Shown here: positions 16,404 through 26,500 of the stretch, one piece after another
How the letters are laid out: every line of letters starts with the position of its first letter
How positions within the stretch are numbered: position 1 is the first letter of the stretch
Source: Verrucomicrobiia bacterium
Lineage (GTDB): Bacteria > Verrucomicrobiota > Verrucomicrobiia > Verrucomicrobiales > DEV007
Direction of reading: 5' to 3'
NCBI GenBank assembly: GCA_030425385.1
Contig: JAUIAH010000032.1
Location: 32,663 to 96,662 of the forward strand
DNA: 64,000 bases
Translations under genes and position numbers: made by a program
The notes under the pieces: generated by a model
Seen by the model: the letters and a program-made list of their open reading frames with translations, nothing else
Databases searched by the model: none
Told to the model about the DNA's origin: nothing

Positions 16404-18313
16404 GGTTCAAAGAGCGCCTCCAACGCACTTCGTGTCTGGTCTTCGATCGAAGATTCCTGCAGGGCAGCGCGAGCAGCCTCGGGATCTGCGAAGCGCCATA
16501 TGGAGAGGGTGTCGTGCAGGCGTTGATCTCTGATGGCAGGATCGTCAATGAGTTTCGCCCAGTGAAAGGCGCCAGCATGATCAATGTTAGGGCCGCCTAA
16601 TCGCTCACCAGCGATCACACGAAGGAAACTGGAGATCGCGCGATCACGGTCGCGTCCAACAGGAAGCCTGGCGAGCCATTTCGATGTGGCGTGAGGGGCT
16701 TCGTGGCCGTTATGATAGGCCACGGAATCATATAGTGGTGCTTGCTGATCTTGGGGAAGAGATTCGAGCATCTCAAAACGAGCGTCGGCGGGCAGGTGGA
16801 CTTGTGAAAGGAGTCGCCTAGTCGTGGCTTGTTTCAAGCCCTCGCCAGCGTCCATGCCTCGCCAATAGGCCACGGCTTCGCTCGGTGCTTGCTGCGCTAG
16901 CCGAGCAACAATATCGTTATGGATCTCTTCTCTCATCAATGAAGGCAGTGTGAGGCTCCATTCAGCAAGAGCGCTAGGATCGGGTCCATGTTTGCTGAGC
17001 AAGGCAGCGCTTTGACGAAGGAGCGCCTCGTCGCCGAGTGATGAGGCGAACGGTAACGCTTCATCGGGGGCCTGCTGGCACCAGCGTTCCATCGCTGCGG
17101 CAAAAGCGCTTTGTTTGAATGATGAGTTCTTGAGGGTTAGGATGGTCTCGGCGGCGACTCTCGGATCCGGGGCGACGGTTTCAAGCCAGGGCGCATGCAT
17201 GTGAGAGCTCAGCCTAGCGAGAGATCTGAGAGCCCTCGCGAGGTCCGCGGTAGCCCATGGCTGGAGCGCTTCATAGAAACGGTCCCTATCTTGCGGGTCC
17301 AGTCGATCAAGCCGGATGGCGTGTTCTCCAGCAAAGTCAAGCGCTCGCTGAGGAGACTGTGAAGCGAGATGCGGAAGCACGCCTCCATAGCCTTTCAAGC
17401 GCTCTCCCTGTGTCGGCAAGGAATCGACCCACTCGAGGGCCCGGTCGACGTCATGACGTGCCATGATGGCAGCAAACTTTCCTGCTACCTGGGTGCGCGA
17501 TTTGCCTGGAGGAAGGTCCTCGAAGTGACTGAGAGCACTGTCAGGATCATGGCGATACTGCTCTTCCAGCACAGCGACCAGGGACGCGTGGCGCTTGCGA
17601 ATATCGTCTCGTGACTGTGCCCAAATGAGCGCTGCTTTGGGATCATGTGAGGCCCACGCCGCCGCGACGGCAACGGTGTCCTCGATCTTGTGGCTTGCGT
17701 CACTCCATTGCGCTAGGATGGGAAAGCCGTCGGGAGGCACCTGATTAAGATGGGCGATCATGGCTTTCAGCATCCAGAAGTTCCCTTCGTCCCCATGGAG
17801 ATGCTGAGCGATTTCATCGGGATGATTCGCTACATATTCCGCGATCATTTGTTGCTCTAACGGCTCCCTCTCTTCCTCTGCGAGTGCTGCGCGTGCAGCC
17901 TTGATGTCCATGCCTCCCCAGACTTTGAAATAGCCCGCGCGCCATGACCAGTCATCGATGGCGCGAACCGCAGCCAAGCCTCCATGTGGATCGGCCTCGG
18001 CCCAGTGAACGAATAGGAGTTCACGCAGGTGTGGGCGTGGGTGCCTCGCCAAGCGATGGAGGAATGCAAGCCTGTCGTCGTGATCTGCCTCATCCAAGTA
18101 GTGTAATGATAGAGACCACATGATGTTGGCATCAGAGGTCGCGAAGATGGCGTCCAGCGAGGGTGATGCGGAGGCGATGATGCTGGAGGAACACCCCCTT
18201 TGCTCTAGAGATGACGGCCCCTTCCCATAATGATCTCTTTCAGGTACTCGTCCCTTCCCTAGCATCCATGCCACAGAAGCTAGGAGGAGGGCTACTATCC
18301 AGGATCTCGTCAT
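16400..18313 (-). CDS. Exported W-DP helical repeat protein (paralogue B)
   Basis: A paralogue of the downstream gene with the same architecture: a short hydrophobic N-terminus (WIVALLLASVAWMLG) followed by about twelve degenerate copies of the W-DP repeat (AWASHDPKAALIWAQS, IMARHDVDRALEWVDS, IWRFADPEAARAALQE and others). I use the ATG at 18313, giving 637 residues. A TTG at 18334, abutting the upstream stop and only 3 bases after an AGGAG, is an alternative. It has no recognisable enzyme motif. The two copies probably arose by tandem gene duplication followed by strong divergence. The order and overlap (ATGA with the next gene) indicate cotranscription with the tri-domain hydrolase upstream. 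Confidence 0.72.
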   Translation of the reverse strand: MTRSWIVALLLASVAWMLGKGRVPERDHYGKGPSSLEQRGCSSSIIASASPSLDAIFATSDANIMWSLSLHYLDEADHDDRLAFLHRLARHPRPHLRELLFVHWAEADPHGGLAAVRAIDDWSWRAGYFKVWGGMDIKAARAALAEEEREPLEQQMIAEYVANHPDEIAQHLHGDEGNFWMLKAMIAHLNQVPPDGFPILAQWSDASHKIEDTVAVAAAWASHDPKAALIWAQSRDDIRKRHASLVAVLEEQYRHDPDSALSHFEDLPPGKSRTQVAGKFAAIMARHDVDRALEWVDSLPTQGERLKGYGGVLPHLASQSPQRALDFAGEHAIRLDRLDPQDRDRFYEALQPWATADLARALRSLARLSSHMHAPWLETVAPDPRVAAETILTLKNSSFKQSAFAAAMERWCQQAPDEALPFASSLGDEALLRQSAALLSKHGPDPSALAEWSLTLPSLMREEIHNDIVARLAQQAPSEAVAYWRGMDAGEGLKQATTRRLLSQVHLPADARFEMLESLPQDQQAPLYDSVAYHNGHEAPHATSKWLARLPVGRDRDRAISSFLRVIAGERLGGPNIDHAGAFHWAKLIDDPAIRDQRLHDTLSIWRFADPEAARAALQESSIEDQTRSALEALFEP

Positions 18314-18334
18314 GCTCGGCGGGATCTTCGTCAA

Positions 18335-21300
18335 TCACTCCTGGAAGTGGGTGAAGAGGTCGTGGGCCGGCCAAGGCTCGATGGTGTCCAACACGGCATT
18401 CATCCCTGACATCATGGCGGTGGCAGGGCTGAAAGTGTGAGGGCTGGTGCGCGTATTGATCAGGACGACCCAGTTGCGTCCATCCGGGCGCTTGACGAGC
18501 AGCGTGGACGTTCCTGCGAGAGAGCCACTATGACTGAAGATGGGGCCGTGGTCCGTTTCCCAGCGTGCCCACCCAGCCGTGTAACGGTGAGGCCAGCCGG
18601 TGCTTTCGGCTGGCGCAAACATGGTCTCCAACGATTGTTTCGAGAGCAGGGGGGCATCCCCGTCAAATGCCGCTGCAAAGCGGGCCAAGTCGATTGACGA
18701 GGCGATCCAGGCGCCGTGAGAGTCCATGGCTTCAAGATGCCATCCACCGTAGGGGTAAGGCACCCGTTTCCCTAACGTATCGGCGAAGACAGAAGGGCCT
18801 CGGAAGGGGGAATAGTAAAGCACCTCCCCAGCTTTTCGTGATGCCTTGAGGGAATGCCCCAGGGTCATTGTGCGTGCACTGATTGGACTCAAAACATGTT
18901 GCTGAACATAGGTCTCGTAATCGGTGCCTGACAGTTTGGCGATCACGCGACCGAGTAGAGAGTAGCCGAAGTTGGAGTAAGATTGTTGCGAACCTGGATC
19001 GAAGTCGAGCGGTTGCGCGAGCATGTTGCGGATGACGGCATCAGGGTCCGCAGGGGAAGGGACGCCTAAGGCTTTGGCGAAATCAACCGAGCGGAACATG
19101 GCATCAAAAGACTTGTTCCGGTCCCACCCTCCCGTGTGTTGCAAGCAATGGCGGACCGTGATCTCAGCCAATCGGGGGTCTATCTCTGCGTCTTCGGTGG
19201 GAGGTTCATAGCCATCGAGCAGATCGAAGATCTTGTCGTCTAGAGAGAGCTTTCCATTCTCAATCAAATGAAAGATGGCTGTAGCCGTGATGGGTTTGGT
19301 GATGCTCGCAATACGGTAAAGGCTTTCCGGCATGGCCTGCTCCCGCGCAGCGACGTCGGCGTATCCAAAGGCTCGTGCGTAAACGAGCCTTCCGGCATCG
19401 GTGATAGAGACGGAGATGGAGGGAGAACGGTGCTTTCTCAGAAAGGTGCGAATGTAAGTGTCGACCGAAGCGAGCTCAGGGACGATCTGGCCAGTGCTCA
19501 CATTCCATGCGGCGGCTTCAGGGCGATACCCCGGTCCACGAAGCACGCGTCCGGGTCTACTTCTCTCTAGCAACTTGCCATCCTCAAGGACCAATTCGCC
19601 ATTCACAAGAACATGGCGCACACCCTCCGAATGCGCATGAGGATTGGCGAAATCGGCGTGGTCGATGAGCTTTTGATAGTCGAAGAGGATGATGTCCGCC
19701 GCGAGGCCTTCCGCTAGTCGCCCGCGATCTCGAGTAAGGATGGCATTGGCAGCCACCGCCGTTGCCTGGGCAATGGCGCGTTCGAGCGAGATCGTCTCAT
19801 CATCTCGGATATAGCGTGCCATCAGACGGGGAAAGGAGCCATACGCGCGTGGGTGAGAGGCAATGCCAGAGCCCCCTGCAGGCCCCACATCTGTGCAGAA
19901 ACTCACAAATTCCTCACGAATGAGCCGTTTCTTGTTCTCCCGACTCATGGTTTCTGGCAGGACGAATGCGCCGGTCTTGACTAACTGAAAGAAGAGATCC
20001 CAAGGATCCATCTTGAGGTCCTCGGCCATGAGTCCGAGACTCTTTCCTGATTGATCCATGTAGCGCGGACTAAACGCTCGCCCGACGACAAGCCTATCCC
20101 AATCGCGGCCCATATGCTTAAACCAATTCTCCCATCCACCGCCATCAGTCTCCATTTCCCGGCGAATGGTCGCGCGGATGGCTGGATCCTCTACCTTGGT
20201 GAGGAAGGCATCACGTCCATTGGCGAAGTGGCGAGGGTGCACCAGCGCCTCGATCCCGAGTCCGTTGTTGATATAGGGATAAATGTCAGCAGTGACCTCT
20301 TGTCCGGCAGCACGGGCCGCTTTGATCTTGGCAATGGCTTGAGCCATCTTGGGCCAATTGCCTTGGCCAGCGGCCTTTAAATGAAAGATGTGCACGGGTG
20401 TGCCTCCCTTGCGCCCGATCTCTAACGCCTCATCAATAGCCTCTAACAATTGATCGCCTTCGTTGCGCATGTGGGTGAAATAGCGTCCACCGTATTCGCC
20501 AGCCACAGCGGCCAGCGCGCCAATCTCATCGGTATCCGCGTAGACCGCCGGGGGATAGATGAGAGCGGTGGAGAGCCCGATGGCACCGGCCTCCATGGCC
20601 TCGCGCACATGAGCTTTCATTTGTGCCAATTCCTCCTCATTAGGGTTGCAATCGACCTCGCCCATGACCAACCTACGCACCTGCGTGTGCCCCACTGTTT
20701 GGGCGACATTCACGGGGAGGCCACGCAGATCGAGGATCTGGAAATACTCCGCCATCGTTTGCCAGCCCTCTGACGAAGCGTCGTCTCCGGTCAACGGCGC
20801 CGCCGAGTAGCCTTCACCCGCATTGATCGTGGTGACGCCCTGGGTGAGCAGGTTCAACGCGGTGTCCGCGTCGCCTAACATCGGAGAGGCCGTTTGCCCC
20901 ATCATGTCGATAAAGCCAGGGGCCACGACGAGCCCTTCAGCGTCAATGCGTTTGCTCGCAGGAACTCCCTCTAGTTGCCCGATCCTAGCAATCTTCCCAT
21001 CCTTGATCGCGATGTCAGCGACATACCATGGAGCGCCGGTGCCGTCGATGACACGTCCCCCAGCTATAAGGAGATCGACCTTCTCGTGATGAGTCACGTG
21101 AGCCGAGCGCAGGCGTGCTCCGATGAAGCGCGCCATGGTCTCGCCGCTTCGCTCGTAGTAGTGTCCAAGGTTGTGCTTTGTATTCTCTAACACCACCACT
21201 CGATGAGGAATCGCGTGGTTGGAGAATTGCTCAATCAGCGGAGCGAACCCGTCTGGACGGTCGTGCTCGCCATTGATCAGCAAGGCACTGAACCCGCTGG

Positions 21301-21919
21301 TCTGAAGACGTTCATGGTCGCGGTCTACGGCAGCCAGCGCTTCCTCTTCCATCCGCCACAAGGCTCCCCCCCAACTCGCGGCGAAACCAAACACAGTCGG
21401 GTAGTTCAATGACAACCAGATGGCTCCCGCGCCTCCCATGGAGAAGCCTGCCACTCCGCGTGCGCTGACATGGTCTATAGTGCGATACGTGGCATCAATG
21501 TGAGGAATGAGCTCTTTGCGAATCATCGCCTCTACCTCGTTTCGATATCCACTTCGGCCACCGTTGGGGAAGACCGCAATCACGGGTGGCGACCAACCTC
21601 TGGCGATCGCTTGTCCTAACAAGGATGCAAAGCCCCCAGCGTCAGCGCTTTCGTGGCCGCCCATTCCATGGAGGAAATACACGACTGGAAAGCGTGTCTC
21701 TGGCTGATCGTGGTAGGCTGGTGGTGTCCACACGGCGTAGCCGACATCGTGTCCCAGCGCATCGCTCTCAAGGAGGTGATGGGACAGACCAGGAATGGAG
21801 GGGATCTTGGGATTGACCCAGGAAATGGGCTTTTCAAATTCCTGCGCATGAGCGGGTGAGGCCGTGAAGAGGATTAGCGTTAGGGCGAAGCCAAGAGCTG
21901 CCAGAGAGGGCACATTCAT
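18335..21919 (-). CDS. Exported tri-domain hydrolase: esterase, D-aminoacylase-like amidohydrolase, class C beta-lactamase-like
   Basis: One uninterrupted frame of 1,194 residues joins three enzyme families. A signal peptide (ALTLILFTASPAHA) precedes an alpha/beta-hydrolase esterase of the EstD/feruloyl-esterase type at about 30-272, with the oxyanion-side FLHGMGG and nucleophile elbow GVAGFSMGG (Ser160). An N-acyl-D-amino-acid deacylase-like amidohydrolase spans about 279-800, with VAPGFIDMMGQTAS, THMRNEGD (His483), HIFHLKAAG (His513) and CTDVGPAGG (Asp677). A serine beta-lactamase/DD-peptidase-like domain fills about 815-1190, with SITK (Ser872, Lys875), YSN at 981-983 and an HSGS box near the end. 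The amidohydrolase lacks the usual HxH after PGFID. The start at 21919 follows an AAGG at a spacing of 7; an ATG at 21937 is an alternative. All three chemistries could act on D-amino-acid esters or amides, but the substrate is unknown. Confidence 0.88.
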   Translation of the reverse strand: MNVPSLAALGFALTLILFTASPAHAQEFEKPISWVNPKIPSIPGLSHHLLESDALGHDVGYAVWTPPAYHDQPETRFPVVYFLHGMGGHESADAGGFASLLGQAIARGWSPPVIAVFPNGGRSGYRNEVEAMIRKELIPHIDATYRTIDHVSARGVAGFSMGGAGAIWLSLNYPTVFGFAASWGGALWRMEEEALAAVDRDHERLQTSGFSALLINGEHDRPDGFAPLIEQFSNHAIPHRVVVLENTKHNLGHYYERSGETMARFIGARLRSAHVTHHEKVDLLIAGGRVIDGTGAPWYVADIAIKDGKIARIGQLEGVPASKRIDAEGLVVAPGFIDMMGQTASPMLGDADTALNLLTQGVTTINAGEGYSAAPLTGDDASSEGWQTMAEYFQILDLRGLPVNVAQTVGHTQVRRLVMGEVDCNPNEEELAQMKAHVREAMEAGAIGLSTALIYPPAVYADTDEIGALAAVAGEYGGRYFTHMRNEGDQLLEAIDEALEIGRKGGTPVHIFHLKAAGQGNWPKMAQAIAKIKAARAAGQEVTADIYPYINNGLGIEALVHPRHFANGRDAFLTKVEDPAIRATIRREMETDGGGWENWFKHMGRDWDRLVVGRAFSPRYMDQSGKSLGLMAEDLKMDPWDLFFQLVKTGAFVLPETMSRENKKRLIREEFVSFCTDVGPAGGSGIASHPRAYGSFPRLMARYIRDDETISLERAIAQATAVAANAILTRDRGRLAEGLAADIILFDYQKLIDHADFANPHAHSEGVRHVLVNGELVLEDGKLLERSRPGRVLRGPGYRPEAAAWNVSTGQIVPELASVDTYIRTFLRKHRSPSISVSITDAGRLVYARAFGYADVAAREQAMPESLYRIASITKPITATAIFHLIENGKLSLDDKIFDLLDGYEPPTEDAEIDPRLAEITVRHCLQHTGGWDRNKSFDAMFRSVDFAKALGVPSPADPDAVIRNMLAQPLDFDPGSQQSYSNFGYSLLGRVIAKLSGTDYETYVQQHVLSPISARTMTLGHSLKASRKAGEVLYYSPFRGPSVFADTLGKRVPYPYGGWHLEAMDSHGAWIASSIDLARFAAAFDGDAPLLSKQSLETMFAPAESTGWPHRYTAGWARWETDHGPIFSHSGSLAGTSTLLVKRPDGRNWVVLINTRTSPHTFSPATAMMSGMNAVLDTIEPWPAHDLFTHFQE

Positions 21920-21957
21920 GGAGCAACCTTGAGGCATTCATGCCCCCGTGGCAATGG

Positions 21958-23544
21958 CTACTCCACACGACGCCAACGAAACCACGGAGTGGGGGAATCG
22001 GTTGGAAGCATCCAGGGAGGATGGATGCGTTGACCGTCGGCATCGAGCTGAATGTGCCAGGTTTCGGGTCGCAAATGGGAACTGGCTTCAAGAATCCATT
22101 CTTCTGGAGTCATGGCTCCTCGAGTGCTTAGTGTGAGGATGGCGCGGCCGTCGATCCATTGCCAACCTGCGGTTCCTAGGCGATCCGATTCGATCGCGAT
22201 TGCCCCGTCTTCGGTGCTCGCATCCTGAGGAGTCCAGCGCACGATCACCTCGGCAGCGTGCAACCACTGGTCACCCTGCATGGCATAGCGGAATCGCGCT
22301 TCCGTTGGCGTTCCGTTCGCGTTGGGAGTGAGGCGCAATTGCCCATCAGCGTCGATGGCCAAGTGTGCGGCTCCGAGCGGGGCAATAGGGCTCACCTCAG
22401 TGAGAGTAAGCCGCTCGTTGGGCTGGCCATGACGAACCACGCGCTGATCATTCTCTAACACGTTCAGTAGAAATGGTGAGGCAGTTGCCTCGATCTCGTC
22501 TGGTTCTGCAAAGGGCATCTCTCCAGGATGTCGCCAGGGAAGGTCGGGTGTTTCTAACATCGTCACGGCGCGGTCGTAGATGGCCCTGGCCGCTGTGGTG
22601 CCGGTGCTGACGTCGGTGAAGAAGCTCTCGCTCCGAGCGGTCGAGGCTGTGGCGTGCATCATCCCGCCACGCGAATGATGAGAGCCTAACACATGACCGA
22701 TCTCATGCGCCATCGTTGTCCAGTCGGCATCTGGACGCAGCACGCAGACACCGGTCTCCCGTCCTACCCGTCCAATGTAGGCTTGTCCGAGGGTCGTGCC
22801 TGACAAGCCCGCGCCGCGCTTGCAGGCGACGTCCCATTCTGCGTCTTGGTCGCTGAGCCAGACGCGGAAATCGGCCAGCGCGCTGGCGTGGGGAATGTCA
22901 GCGATTTCCGGATCGTCAGGTGTCAAGTGAAGGGCCGCTAGGGTGACATTCAGGCCCAACTGACGCTCGTAGTTGCGAGCCACGCGCTCGACGAGCAGGA
23001 GTTGCTGGGCTGTGACGAGCGCCAGATTCGCTTCTGTGTGAGGTCCGGTGGCCGCTTTGTCCAGCGCCAGATAGAGACGGAGTGGCACGAGCGTTTTCTC
23101 ATATTCCGGCAAGGGCGGGCGCGGATGGAGCGTGCCCTCTTCTTCTAACATCGCGTCGAGATCAGCTTCGTCAGCGGCAGATTCGAGCGGTTCCCATGGG
23201 GAGGGTGCCTGGTGACTTTGCGTCGTGGCGAGGGGGCGCACGGGATCACATTGGCACGTGTCGTAGCTGGTCAGGTAACGTTGCTCCCAGCGACCCTCCA
23301 GACGACGCACCAAGCGGTCGCCGATGAATCCTGTCACTTGTTCATGCACACGCACCAGTTGGGCCGTTCCCGATCGATACCAACGCACGTCGGGTTCCCA
23401 CGTGGTTCCTGCTACGTGAATCGGTACGTTTGGCGGCGATGACGATGGCGTGGGGCCGGCGGCTGGCGGCCGGTGCAACGACGGCATCAATCCTCCCAAG
23501 GGGGAGGCGATGAGGCAAGCGATGAGGATCAAGCGCAAAGTCAT
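21958..23544 (-). CDS. Exported metzincin-type zinc metallopeptidase
   Basis: With the ATG at 23544 the protein has 528 residues and a signal peptide (LRLILIACLIASPLGG). The zinc motif HExxHxxGxxH is complete (MAHEIGHVLGSHHSRGGMM, with H280, E281, H284 and H290), and a methionine-rich GGMM follows directly. A long pro-like region (residues 20-150) precedes the catalytic domain, and a C-terminal beta-rich region ends with the ILEASSHLRPETW ... WFRWRRV module shared with other secreted proteins in this window. M12B-like peptidases cut extracellular proteins. The start lies 3 bases after the stop of the giant gene, and the stop is 38 bases before the tri-domain hydrolase, so all belong to one transcript. 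An obvious target is the giant protein, but that is inference. Confidence 0.85.
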   Translation of the reverse strand: MTLRLILIACLIASPLGGLMPSLHRPPAAGPTPSSSPPNVPIHVAGTTWEPDVRWYRSGTAQLVRVHEQVTGFIGDRLVRRLEGRWEQRYLTSYDTCQCDPVRPLATTQSHQAPSPWEPLESAADEADLDAMLEEEGTLHPRPPLPEYEKTLVPLRLYLALDKAATGPHTEANLALVTAQQLLLVERVARNYERQLGLNVTLAALHLTPDDPEIADIPHASALADFRVWLSDQDAEWDVACKRGAGLSGTTLGQAYIGRVGRETGVCVLRPDADWTTMAHEIGHVLGSHHSRGGMMHATASTARSESFFTDVSTGTTAARAIYDRAVTMLETPDLPWRHPGEMPFAEPDEIEATASPFLLNVLENDQRVVRHGQPNERLTLTEVSPIAPLGAAHLAIDADGQLRLTPNANGTPTEARFRYAMQGDQWLHAAEVIVRWTPQDASTEDGAIAIESDRLGTAGWQWIDGRAILTLSTRGAMTPEEWILEASSHLRPETWHIQLDADGQRIHPPWMLPTDSPTPWFRWRRVE

Positions 23545-23546
23545 GA

Positions 23547-26500
23547 TCAGGGAGAGCTCAGACTGAAGTAGCCGGGATCGCAATCGTCCAAAGTCTCGTC
23601 GTCCTCATCACAGAAGACATGGCGGAAGCGTCCGCCGCTGGCACCAAACTCCACGCCGAAGTGATTGCCCAGCGTTTGTGTCAATCCAGCGAAAGGATAC
23701 GCCGGGCGGGCACTATCATAGCTCAAACTCACCTCAGCGATTTCCACCGTGCCGAAGACCGGGGTGTCTACTTTCACTGTGCCGTCGAAGAATCCCGCAA
23801 GCGTGCCAGCCGAGTTGATGTCGAATCCAAGGTTCATGGTGCCGAGGAAGAAGGCCTGTTGATCCCTCACACTCATTCCAAGGGTGCCAGCGGATCGGTA
23901 GAAGCGCAGGTAGCGATTGGGAGTTTGACCACTATTGAGGCCAATGCCAGCGAGCGCGAAAGCTGGCAGGGGAATCGTTTCGTCAAAGTTGCCCGAGGTA
24001 TCGATGCGGAATCCTGGAAAGTTGATTCCCGCTGAGGGCCATTCTGTGATGCCAGGCGCCCGCAGGGTCGTCGACGGCAAATCCACCACCATGGATGCCG
24101 CTGAGACATCCCAAGAAACCGCCGCTCCTGAGGTGGCACTCAATCGGAAGGGGCCTAACTGAAACGGAGAGGTTGGAGCCTGTGTGGTGAAGGTGAAGGC
24201 ATCGTTTACCAACGTGAGTTGATTGATAGGGCCCACGGATTGTCCTAGTAGAATCACATTAACATTCCGAAGGCTTAGCGAGAACCCATTCGCGTCGCTC
24301 AGACTCATCTCAATCCGCGTGTTGCTGCGTTTGCGGATGTCGATGACGTTGTTGGCAAAGAGGGAGGTAGGGAGGGCATCTGCCAGCAGCGTGTAGGTGA
24401 ACGGCAGCACCCCGGCTGACAAGGAGACTTGGTGTTCGAACGCAAAGCTACCATTGGGTTGAGGGAAAAGCCGCAGCGGGCCGCTCAGTTGCAGATTGGT
24501 GGAGCCATTGCTACGGATCAGCGAGAAGCTGCCGGGTCCCAGTTCCCCGATACCAGGAATCAATGGCAGTGAATCGCTGGTCGCCGCGCCTAACAAGTAG
24601 TCGCCATTGGCAAAGAACTGGATGGTGAGGTTGCCGGGCGGCGTGATCGGCGTTTCGAGCAGTGATAGACCAGGCGCTTGTGCCGTCATGCGGAAATGCT
24701 GATTGCGTTCCCAGTCGAACGCCCACGAACCGGCGGTCAATTCCAAGGCATGAAAGGCGTTGGGATCGGCTGGGATCTGTAGGGAAGAAGCTTCGACCGC
24801 GCCTTTGATCGAGGTTGTGCTCAGGAAGAGAGAGCCCTGCACTGCGAAGTCGCCCAGACCGGGCGCCGTGAGGGTCGCCTCAGTCACTCGCATCCAGGGG
24901 CCTGTGGGCAAATCGTCAGGATGACCCTCTTCGTGATCGCTGGCCACCAAGAGGCGTTCCTCCGCGTAATGGGCCGTGAGCCGCATGGAGGTCGCAGGCA
25001 CGGTGAAGGTGAATGTCTGCTCCCGACTGGGTTGCCATTGGCTAAAGTGGTAGGGAAGGCCATTGATATCGACCTCGTCCACGGCGGCGATCGTGATTTC
25101 TTCTCCTGGGGCGAGACCACCCTCACCGACCTTCAAAGCCACCGGCGTGCGGGTCGGTTGCCCATCAATGGTGACCATCACGCCGGATGGTTGGCTGTCG
25201 ATGGTGAGAATGGCCGGTGGCGTGATCGATCTCCCTTGTAGGCTGGTCCGGAGGATGCCCGCGTTGGTTTCTACCAGGAGCGTGTTTTCGAAGTCACCAC
25301 TTTCGGGCGGATGAAACGTCACCGTTAGGTCGGCTGGCTTGTCAGCGTTGAGCAGAAAGGACTCCTCCTTGACGGTGAAGGCGGGAAGCATCCGGCCGGG
25401 ATCGATCCGCACCCGGACGATTTCCAAGGTCCCGTCACCCAGGTTCGCAACTGGCACAGGCAGAGTCACTGTATCGCCGACCACTACCTCGCCGAAATCA
25501 ATGGCGATCGGTGTGTGACCCAGCGGTGCCTTCGACCTGAGCAAGCGATCACGCTTCCAAAGACCACCTTGCGTGCCCCCCGCATAGACGACGCCGTCTG
25601 CTTCGTCCACTGTCAGGACATTGCCACCTTGCAGGATAAAGTCCGCCTCCCAAGTCTCCCCACCTTGGTTTGTGTGATAGACAATGCTGCGTCCCGCAGT
25701 TTGGATCGCGCCGTTGGTGGCACACCAGCCTTCGGTAGTACTCACAAAGTGCACATCATTGACGGTGGCTGCGGTGAATAGGGGAACAGAGGACCAGGTA
25801 GGGCGCAACGCATCGGCATTGTTGGCCTTTCGGAAGAGGCCATTGTTACCCCCTAACCACGCGTCCGAGCTGCCAGACATGGTCACGTCGGTGATGGGGA
25901 AGGCCCCTCCAAAGGCGAGCGTCTCCTCCCAGGTCCGTGCCGCGTCCACGGTGCGATAGAGCGTGCCACCAGACGCCGTGTAGAGACTACTCGCATCCCA
26001 CGCAGCAAGCGCGGAACCATTGAAGGTGCTGCTCGGACTGCTGAGCGTCCGCCATTCACCCCCACCGTTGGTGGTTCGGAGTAGGACGCCGTTGGCTTGG
26101 GGATTGGAAGTGATGCGACTGCCCAGGGCGTAGGCCGTGTTGCCGCCGCCGGGAGGGAAGCTGAGCGCATTGATAGGATTGCGCAATCCGTTAGGCAAGC
26201 TCGTGGGAAACCAGCGACTACCGTCATCCGTCGTGCGATAGATGAATGGGGCCCCGGTATCGCCGCCACCGACAAAGGTAGTGGTGGAGTTGGTGAATGC
26301 TAACGTTCGTATGGGACCTGGAAAGGTGACATTCATCAGGCTCCAACTCTCCCCACCATCCGTCGTACGGTAGAGTTGATCATCGACTGCGAGCAGGCCG
26401 ACCTCCGCGTTGGCAAAGCGAAGATGACGGACATTCTCCGTGCTCGGGCTAGGCAAAGCACGCCACCCGTTCTGCACCGCGCGCGCCCGGACGAGGAGGA

